This document shows positions 35,428 to 44,100 of a DNA stretch of 64,000 nt, one piece after another. Made by a program: the position numbers and the translations under genes. Origin of the DNA: Oscarella lobularis (lineage: Eukaryota; Porifera; Homoscleromorpha; Homosclerophorida; Oscarellidae). The stretch spans positions 1,980,690-2,044,689 of the forward strand of contig NC_089192.1 in assembly GCF_947507565.1 (NCBI RefSeq). Direction: 5' to 3'. Numbering within the stretch: the first letter of the stretch is position 1; every line of letters begins with the position of its first letter. Below the pieces are notes generated by a model, which was not told the origin of the DNA, did no database searches, and worked only from the letters and a program-made list of their open reading frames with translations.

Positions 35428-35606
35428 TGTAACACGGCGTGGGGGAGGCGGCTTTGGATTTCTCCTTTATTCTAGCTTGCTCACACACAGATACACGCGT
35501 TCAACTCTACGACTCTAACACGACTGTCCCAATTATCCTAACTACCAATCATATGTCTTCCTATTCCTACCTAATTAGCAACTACCCCCCACCCCCTACT
35601 GCTACA
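35428..35606 (-). repeat. 5' LTR (179 bp)
   Basis: Appears identical to 32333-32511. Followed on the element strand by a TGG-containing primer-binding position. Confidence 0.95.
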
Positions 35607-35610
35607 CTTG

Positions 35611-36520
35611 TCCCGCTCTGTCCCACTCTGTCCCGCTCGCGTCAGTTGGTGTCTTTTGTGCTCTGTGGTGGGATGAGGACAAGTCGATCGCTGATGAATT
35701 TTTCGTTCATGTCTGCACTTATCCGGGCACTTGTTGGCGTCAAGGAACCGAGGACCCCGGACGTTTTCTGTACGAGTGAAAAGGGCCCTCTTAGTCCAGC
35801 TCTTGCTTGAAGCGAAGCGGAAGATGTGAGTCCGATCTCTTCCGCTTTGTTTGATTCAGGAATCTCGTCATCTACTCACGTTTCTGAATCGCGTGACCCT
35901 GAGACTGCCCGTATTGAAAACCGTTGGTCCTGCAACTTTCTGAAGCCAGACAAGATAGTCACCTGACCTGTGACGTCACGTGCATAAGCTCTATTGCCTT
36001 CAGCGCCAGTTGCTGCAAAAAACCGCCAGCATGCAAGCTCTGGTGTGAGTAATGGTAAACGCGGAAGAGAGTATAGCGCCAACGTAAGTTTGACGAACGG
36101 AGTTTAGTGAGGTCTCCAGCTGCATGAAATATGCTCGAGGGTCCAGCCCCTGGGTCCAGCCAGTGTTTGGTCCCGCGCGCGCTACGCACGGTCCCAAACT
36201 GGACCTCGTGACAGAGGGTGGGGTCAGATTATAGCAGCATCCAATCACCGGCGAGTATACAAGAATCCGTAGACTCGCCGGTGATTGACTGGAAGGCCGT
36301 TATTGCGTTATGATCGCGAGCGTCGCGCCGTTAAATAGCTCACCTAGAACCTTCCTTTCCAGGTTGTGTGAAGATTGCCTCTATTTACTCTACAACAGAA
36401 GACGTCAAAGACGAAGGCTTCTGTTTAGAAGAGATCGATATCGGACGCTGGCATTTCTATTTCCGTAAAAATAACTTGATTATTATGATTGCGAAGTCCT
36501 GCCTATCGACTTCGTGTGGG
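35611..36520. other. Intergenic, no supported gene
   Basis: Only short ORFs without domain or splice support. The first 40 bases contain three near-identical TGTCCCRCTC units. Nothing else notable. Confidence 0.35.
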
Positions 36521-36524
36521 CTTC

Positions 36525-36530
36525 TATAAA
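36525..36530 (+). promoter_or_regulatory. TATA box of the Cys-rich secreted peptide gene
   Basis: TATAAA, 62 bp upstream of the ATG at 36592. Confidence 0.65.
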
Positions 36531-36591
36531 CAGCCTCGTCAAACCGCGATTCTTTCAGTACAGTACGCGAAGTTCTCCCAGTTGAGTGAAG

Positions 36592-36930
36592 ATGAACAAG
36601 GTCGCTTGCATCATTATTCTGTCCGCTGTCTTTGGCGCTTACCAATTCACCGCCGTCCGATTCGTGTCGGATGAGCTCAAGTGTCAAGGCGAAGGCGAAC
36701 CATGCAAGGCTGTGATCACGAATGGTACTTCGGTTGATCCACAGCCTGAAAATTGTTGTGAAGGATTGACATGCGCTGACATCGGAGAAGGTCCCAAGTG
36801 CAACAAACCACTCACTGAATGCTGGCCGCCTGGAACAAAATGCGAATGTTGGCCGACACACACCTGCAGCTCTTGCTGCAAAGAGACCAGCGGGTGCAAC
36901 TGGGGTCGCTGGGCTAACTGCGGCGCTTAG
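36592..36930 (+). CDS. Secreted 14-cysteine peptide, knottin-like pattern
   Basis: Single-exon gene of 112 aa. The N-terminus (MNKVACIIILSAVFGAYQFT) is a signal peptide. The mature region of about 85 residues has 14 cysteines in a C-C-CC-C-C...CC-C-C arrangement that includes CCEGLTC and CSSCC, resembling disulfide-knot peptides. This fold is shared by hormones, protease inhibitors, antimicrobial peptides and toxins, and the sequence alone does not choose between them. A TATA box is 62 bp upstream and an AATAAA signal about 110 bp downstream, so the transcription unit looks complete and compact. The ATG at 36592 was chosen over an upstream GTG because it starts directly before the signal peptide. 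One NGT glycosylation site lies in the mature part. Confidence 0.8.
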   Translation: MNKVACIIILSAVFGAYQFTAVRFVSDELKCQGEGEPCKAVITNGTSVDPQPENCCEGLTCADIGEGPKCNKPLTECWPPGTKCECWPTHTCSSCCKETSGCNWGRWANCGA

Positions 36931-37037
36931 ATCCAACGGCGTGCAAGTTGATCCGTTGAGACAAGACTGCTACTTGATGTTTTTCGCTAGTGATTTTTTT
37001 CTGTATGCGAATTGATGTTTCTGTCATTCAGTATTGA

Positions 37038-37043
37038 AATAAA
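37038..37043 (+). other. Polyadenylation signal of the Cys-rich peptide gene
   Basis: AATAAA 108 nt after the stop codon. Confidence 0.65.
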
Positions 37044-37059
37044 ATTTCTGCAAGGAGTT

Positions 37060-37910
37060 TCAAAAATTTGTCGTTCTCCTTTTCAGAAAAAGTCCGCTAG
37101 CTATACATAGGTTATCCAAGAAAGAGGGCGTCGCATATTGTACTGAAAGCCTGGCTCGCTACTCGGTGTTTATTTTTAGCGCGAACCGACTGGTTCGCAA
37201 TTAGATTGCTTGCTCCCTAACCTCCTCCTCCCTACTAGTCCCCAGACCCTCTCAAAGACACCCATACAACGGTGTCCCAGACAGGACCTAGGAGATAGGT
37301 TCCAATAGGAATGTCATGCTACGCATATATTCATACACCAAACATCGAGACGTCAAACGCGTCGTTACACCTACGCTGTAGCGTTAGGAAGCTACTCTGA
37401 CATAGACTAAAAGCGGCGCGTAGACTCACTGAAACGAGATGCCGCGGCGAGTTATTCGCGCCGTCAGCTGCTACACTAAGGAAATTAAGGAAGACGCCAC
37501 ACATTCTCAATAGTCTAAGACAGCAATGTTGCGTCTGGTGTCTACAAATTCTGGGGACTATACCGGGTCCAATCGCTCATATGTACCAGAGCGTCAACAA
37601 AAGCGACAGTGGGTTTGCACATCCAAATAGTGGGTGTGCGAAATTGGTTTACTTTGGCTTCGCGGTCGTTTCGTTTAATTAGTCTCAACGGCACAATTAC
37701 GCACAAGATTGGCCGACACGAGCCTAACTGACAGAATCGCTTCTACGCTCTACGCCGTTCTTCGCGTCGAGATGCGGACACAGGACACGCGTCGCGCGCG
37801 GACGAACAATAAACGGGAAACGTGCGCTTACCTATTGGCGTTTTCAAATCTGAGCTGCTTGCGCTTCAAAGAGGCAAAGAAGTCGGTGCGGTGAGCGTGC
37901 GGCGAGCCGA
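37060..37910. other. Intergenic, no supported gene
   Basis: Short ORFs only, no domain matches. Contains no clear repeat before the fold-back element at 37917. Confidence 0.35.
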
Positions 37911-37916
37911 GTTCTC

Positions 37917-38490
37917 TGAGATTACTAGCCTCGGAGTCCCAGACCTTCTCTCGCGTGCTTTAGGGCGGGCGTGCCGGGCGCGAGAGAAGGTCTGGGCACG
38001 CTTCTCATGTAGGCCTGTCCCTTTGACCTCAAATTTGATTACGTTGCGCCCGCCTCTCACTACCGAAGCTCGACTTCTACGGGGATTCGTATCGATCTTC
38101 GTTCGATCGGTAGTCCGATCGATCTCTATCGATCGGTGTCCCTCGATCTTCGATCGATCGTTAGTCCGATCGATCGAAATCGATCTTCAATCGATCGGTA
38201 GTTCGATCAATCTCTATCGATCGGTGTCCCGATCGATATCGATCGAAGATCGATCGCGGTAGTGACTAAAAGTCCGATACATTTCCATCGATCGCTAGAC
38301 TACGGGACGGTATATAGCCGTAATTCGTTTTTGGACTCGCCGCTGATAGGGCACCCGAATCGGGTGCTCGTTCTCTGATTGGTCAATTAAGATCAAAGGA
38401 ACAGGCCTACATGAGAAGAGTGCCCAGACCTTCTCTCGCGCCCGGCACGCTCACCCTAAAGCACGCGAGAGAAGGGACTCCGAGATTACT
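37917..38490. repeat. Fold-back (MITE-like) element with about 100-bp inverted arms
   Basis: The left arm (about 37917-38035) and right arm (about 38385-38490) are reverse complements. Both carry AGATTACT, CGGAGTCCC, CTTCTCTCGCGTGCTTTAGG, the GTGCCGGGCGCGAGAGAAGG block and CTTCTCATGTAGGCCTGT. The arms also contain a smaller internal hairpin (CCTTCTCTCGCG against CGCGAGAGAAGG). Between them lies a CGATCG-rich segment. No transposase is encoded, so this looks like a non-autonomous fold-back element. Confidence 0.8.
38093..38266. repeat. CGATCG/ATCGAT palindrome cluster
   Basis: Many tandem and inverted occurrences of CGATCGAT-type octamers in 170 bp, with semi-regular units of the form TCGATCGGTAGTCCGATCGA. 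It forms the interior of the fold-back element. Confidence 0.9.
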
Positions 38491-38950
38491 TACGTTCAGA
38501 CTAACCCGGACTACGGGACTCGATTTGTCGTCGTCACGTGACGAAGTTTACTGGCTTTTTCGATCGCGAGGAAAGATTCTTCGTCGAAGCAACTGGCGTA
38601 ACAGGTTTACCGCATGAGAGATATTGCCTTCAGCGAGTTGTTTGAAAATCGGGGCTCCAATGGGGAAAAACCGTCGTTTGGAGGCATAACTTAATTCAGT
38701 TTGCTCTGACGGTACGCAGGTGGTTACGAACAACGACTAAGAAGCAGTATGACTAGTAAGAGCGAGACAGAACAGTTTTGGGAGGATCGTCTACTAGAAA
38801 TCGCTCAAGAAAGACGTCCCTTATCTCAGCCCCAAAGCAATGTACTACTTCAACACGACCGGAAGTGAGGCGCAATCATCGATTCGAGCTCAGAATCCAT
38901 ATAATAAAAGTCTTCCATTTTATGGATTCTGAGCTCGAAGAGGCGTACGT

Positions 38951-39750
38951 TTGAAGCTTCACCGCACCCACGAGTATTTTTCACTTGCCAGGATACCAAA
39001 GATTGCAACGTGCCCGTGTTATATTTGGGTGGTAAAGAGCAACGAAATCTTTGCTGTGCAGAACGTTTCAGGATGTTCTTTGTATCGCATTAGGAACAGT
39101 GGAATGTGTTGGGAAGTGCTGAGTATCATACTCACAAAATACTTCTCGTCAACGTATCTTATTGTTTGAAGGGAAAAGAAGCGGTTGTGTCATTCAATGC
39201 GTCTGTCTTCCTATGGAAGCAAAAGCCAACATCCGAGGATTCAAGGGCACCTCTAATTATTGGTACTGGTAAGCAAAGCGGTAATAAGTATACTTACTTG
39301 TTTATATGCATGTCGCTTGTGGGTCTATGTAGCGAGAATTTATGATAATATTCTGTAACCAGCTGCCGATTGAGTAGTAGGGATTGAGCAATGTCTTTCA
39401 TGCAAGTAGCTGACCAATATTCGCTACCTAATTGACAATGTTGTAATAGCCCATCTCAAGATTATTGAACTGGTAGTGTTTATAAAATCTCTGTTTCTGC
39501 TGCTGGTTTTTAAAGTTTTCACTTGAGAATATCCTTTAATGTTTTTTTCAAGAGGCGCGAGATAAATGCAATGAGAGATTATTTGCCTGAGGGTTTTTTC
39601 AGCAAATCAGACACCTACAAGCCAGATGAGTGGGAGATCAGTCGTAACTGCCTGAGCCTGGGCGAGTTATTGGGTGAAGGAGCATTTGGCGAAGTCTATG
39701 AGGGAGTACTAGAGAAACCAAATTGTTTCAAGATTGTCGCTATTCTATAG
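38951..39750 (+). pseudogene. Truncated copy of the insulin-receptor-like kinase
   Basis: Blocks align in order with the intact gene at 52-58 kb: about 39030-39105 with the end of its exon 6, about 39150-39267 with the juxtamembrane part of exon 9, and about 39533-39735 with exon 10, ending in [20 protein letters not shown] and FGEVYEG. The TM-helix part of exon 9 is lost. The kinase exon runs into a stop (VAIL-stop) just where the catalytic lysine exon end (VAVK) and its donor should be, and the rest of the kinase is absent. The break is about 180 bp before the edge of inverted-duplication arm B. Confidence 0.8.
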
Positions 39751-41147
39751 ACGAAAATTAACACCTTCACGAGTCAGTTGGGGTCCCACTGAAAATACTA
39801 AGTCACTAGAGCTTTCTCGCAAAAGAACGATAGTTGCGCACGGTGCGATGCTATCTGGTTATCGTACTTGATCATCTCGATCGTGTCGTTATATTGGCAC
39901 AGCGGAGCAGACAAGGCACGAACGAAAAGTAGTTAGGAAAGTTCTCTTAGGCTCGCAGCCACAATGAGCGTAACTCGAATTACTCTTGCGCTCAGTCTTA
40001 TATATATACTTCGATTTGACGAAAAATTATACGGGTTTTGCAAAGCCCGTATCGGCACGTTACGCATCACAACAAAAAGACGATTACCGTCGTTAGCGAA
40101 TATCTTTCCTACCGCCGTTAACGAATATCTTTCCCTCGCGAACACCGGTATCGGTGGATCCCTGAGACCTAGTCATGGACGGCGCTTTAGCTCGGTATTG
40201 GTTGAGCGATCCAGTCGAATCTCTTTAGAATGTCACTCCTCAGAGTCCTGCTTGAACGAAGTTGGCAATTCAACAGCAATAGGAGGTATTTTGAGAAGGA
40301 TCTGCAGACTTGAGGCGAATGGCGATCACAAGGTAGTGTAACGTTATCTATATCTACTCGAATAAGATCGTAGAGAGTGATGTGTAAAATTTATATCTTC
40401 AATTTTTGGCGGCTAGAGGTAAAATCGACGGTGTAGATATTTTAACAAATGTACACATAGAAGAATAGAAAGCCTTTCTTTAGTTTTTCTCTTACAGTCT
40501 CACTCTTATGATTGTTTCATCCAGCAAAATGGGCAGATTCTTGTCGGCAAATCAGATCTGGTACTTTCGATGTGAAGGAGGCGTTCCAAACTGGTAAAAA
40601 GTAGAGACCGTATTGTGTCTATTAATTAAGGTTGCCTTTCACGAGACGATACTTATATCACGTGACGACATCTTGAAACAGTAGGCCTTGCAAGGAAAGC
40701 CTGTCTCTCTCTGTCAATGCGTCATTGCATCACTACAGTATATGGTACAGGATGTAAGCCCCACAAACGTCTAAATACCATCTAAGCACTCCCTTTGTAG
40801 GGTTTCCGATGACGCGAGCAGCGTAATCCGCGTAAGTGTCTGACTTTTACTGCGCGCTCTTCTAGAGATCTCAGTTTTTCTAATCGTGGATTCATTGTAA
40901 TACTGTTCGCAGTTTGAAGTCTCGAGTGGGAGTGTTTGTTTTGGAGCTTCTCCCATGCACGCGTCAGGCTGCGGACTTGGTCAATTAGTTGTCTAACTTC
41001 GTTCAAGCGCAGGTCATTGCGCGCTATAGAGGCAGCATCCGCACAGGAAGCCAATTTCTCTTCTTCTTAGAACCTCAAAAACCGGCTTTACGCATTTGGA
41101 ACGAGAATCAAAGACCCTGTTGGGAATCCGCTCAGTAGGCGACGAAG

Positions 41148-44100
41148 ATGTTGCCCGCGAACGTGCCGTTGGGGCTGTGTTTTCTTCTCTGCCGTGTCGT
41201 CTTTGGAGTTAACGGCGAGGGCAAGTCGATAGAATGCACCCGCGCGCTTCTAGAATATAGTAGTATAGAATTAACGTTCATCGCGTCTTCTCCCCGGCAG
41301 ACGATTTCTCTGCATTATTTCCTTTATATCCGAGTTAATTTTTTCAGACCTTAGAGTTACATTGTTTGAACGAGCGCGGGTCTACCTAGGTTGCGGTTGT
41401 TCAAGAAAAGGCGCATTTCTGAGCGGATCCGTCCGCATTGCGCATTGTAGACGTTATTCGCTTCCTTGATTGGAGAGAATGCAGAAGTGGGCGTCAGTGC
41501 TCTATATTTAGAGGAAGTAGCGTAATAATTCAGTGAGCCTGTATTCAAAGTTGGCGCTCGCTTTATCAATCACTGAGTAGAAAGTACCACCGCTAATTCC
41601 CGCCCCAACAGCATTAGAGCTTGTGATGCATTAATATTTTCGTGCCAGAGCTGCTTGGTAAACTCAGCAACGACCTATTGAATGTTCAAGTGCGGCTTGC
41701 ATCACACTATAGCACGCGTCTTTGTCTAGAAAACTCAACAACTGAGGCACCTACAATCCATTCTGGCTCGACTTCGCCAGAGCCAATGACTCCTGGTCCC
41801 ACAACTCCGGAAGCAACAGCTCCTCCGGATCCGACTACGCTAGAAACGACTCCTCCGGCTACGACTCATCTGGTGTCTACTGCGCCAATCGAAACGACTT
41901 CTCCCGCATCAACTTCGGTGGAAACGACGACTCCTCCAGGAACAACGGCTCCACCCGAAACAACGTCTTCTCCGGAAACAACGGTACCCGGTCCTCTAGA
42001 AACATTGGCTCCTCCTGAAGCATCGGGATCTGGTTCCCTAGAAACATTGGCTCCTCCGGAAGCATCAGGATCTGGTTCTCTACAAACATTGGCTCCTCCG
42101 GAAGCATCGGAATCTGGGTCTCTAGAAACAACTGCTCCTCCGGAAGCATCGGGATCTGGTTTTCTAGAAACATTGGCTCCTCCTGAAGCATCGGGATCTG
42201 GTTCTCTAGAGACATTGGCTCCTCCGGAAGCACCAGGATCTGGTTCTCTAGAAACAAAGATTCCTCCGGAAGAATCGGGATCTGGTTCCCTAGAAACATT
42301 GTCTCCTCCTGAATCATCGGGATCTGGTTCTCTTGAAACATTGGCTCCTCCGGAAGCATCGGGATCTGGTTCTCTAGAGACATTGGCTCCTCCGGAAGCA
42401 TCGGGATCTGGTTCTCTAGAGACATTGGCTCCTCCGGAAGCATCGGGATCTGGTTCTCTTGAAACAACGGCTCCTCCGGAAGCATCGGGATCTGGTTCTC
42501 TAGAAACAACGACTCCTCCGGAAGAATCGGGATCTGGCTCTCTAGAAACATTGCCTCCTCCGGAAGCATCAGGAACTGGTTCTCTACAAACATTGGCTCC
42601 TCCGGAAGCATCGGGATCTGGGTCTCTAGAAACAACGGCTCCTCCGGAAGCATCGGGATCTGGTTTTCTAGAAACATTGGCTTCTCCGGAAGCGTCGGGA
42701 TCTGGTTCTCTAGAAACAACGACTCCTCCGGAAGAATCGGGATCTGGTTCTCTAGAAACAACGACTCCTCCGGAAGAATCGGGATCTGGCTCTCTAGAAA
42801 CATTGTCTCCTCCGGAAGCATCGGGATCTGGTTCTGTAGAAACAACCTCTCCTCCTGAATCATCGGGATCTGGTTCTCTTGAAACATTGGCTCCTCCGGA
42901 AGCATCGGGATCTGGTTCCCTAGAAACATTGGCTCCTCCGGAAGCATCGGGATCTGGTTCTCTAGAAACAACGACTCCTTCGGAAGAATCGGGATCTGGT
43001 TCTCTAGAAACAACGACTCCTCCGGAAGAATCGGGATCTGGCTCTCTAGAAACATTGTCTCCTCCGGAAGCATCGGGATCTGGTTCTGTAGAAACAACCT
43101 CTCCTCCTGAATCATCGGGATCTGGTTCTCTTGAAACATTGGCTCCTCCGGAAGAATCGGGATCTGGCTCTCTAGAAACATTGTCTCCTCCGGAAGCATC
43201 GGGATCTGGTTCTGTAGAAACAACCTCTCCTCCTGAATCATCGGGATCTGGTTCTCTTGAAACATTGGCTCCTCCGGAAGCATCGGGATCTGGTCCTGAG
43301 TGCGGTAATGGAACTCTCCAAGTCGAAACTGAAGAATGCGACGATGGCAACAACGTCGACGGAGACGGTTGCTCGGCCGCTTGCGTACTCGAGGATGGAT
43401 TCGGGTGCCAAGTTCCAGTGGGAGGGCTAACCAACTGTTTCGTCCAAACGTGCGGCGATGGAATGCGAGTTCCCGGTGAAGATTGCGATTCCGGCTTGAG
43501 CGGCTTCGGCTGCGATTCGTTCAGCTGCACTATATTTGACGGTTTTGTGTGTCCGGTCAACGACGAATTTAACCGGCCGAGTCAGTGCTTCAATTGCGGA
43601 AATGGGATTCGTGAGTTTTTTTGAGCAGTGTGACACGCTGAATGGGACGAGAAAGGACGGTGACGGCTGCAACGACACATGTGGAATTGTTAATTTCTTT
43701 ACGTGTTCTGGGGCACTGGGAGAAGTAAGTGAATGCGAACACGTTGCTGTCGATTTTAACGTCGCTGATAATATGACACTGAATCGAACCGTTCTGTCTC
43801 GTGAGCCAATTTTGACGGTTTGGCTTGCACCGAAAGAGGAGAATCTGGACGCATCTGCATTTGGCAATATGGTTCTTAACTTAAGGGAAATTAATTAATA
43901 TGGATTTTCTAATTGACTTTGTAAGGACTGGACAGAGGTAGTCGTTGAATTGACGAATCCGGCGAGCCTGAGCGAGATGGTTCGTCCCTGTTTTTATATG
44001 TTTTGCTTTTTTACAGTTTTTCTTCGTAGGTTTCCTTTATTCCAAGCCAAGCCTCTTCTGCGGGAAGACTTGGAACTGATGAAAGCAGTGCCATCATTGG

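Larger units (their letters stand above)
32329..35610 (-). mobile_element. Non-autonomous Ty3-like LTR retrotransposon
   Basis: The element spans 32333-35606, reads on the minus strand and is flanked by a 4-bp target duplication CTTG (32329-32332 and 35607-35610). Its two 179-bp LTRs appear identical and have TG...CA ends (minus-strand TGTAGC...GTTACA). A purine-rich tract AGAAGGGAGGGA abuts the 3' LTR at 32512-32524. The primer-binding position next to the 5' LTR reads TTGGTGACAGG. Identical LTRs and an intact ORF indicate a recent insertion. Reverse transcriptase, RNase H and integrase catalytic core are all absent, so mobilisation would need enzymes supplied by another element. Confidence 0.92.

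Noticed and set aside
41866-43560. Antisense ORFs of 564 and 468 codons opposite the SGSG array
   Set aside because: Shadows of the 42-bp repeat on the coding strand. No start context, splice sites or domains.
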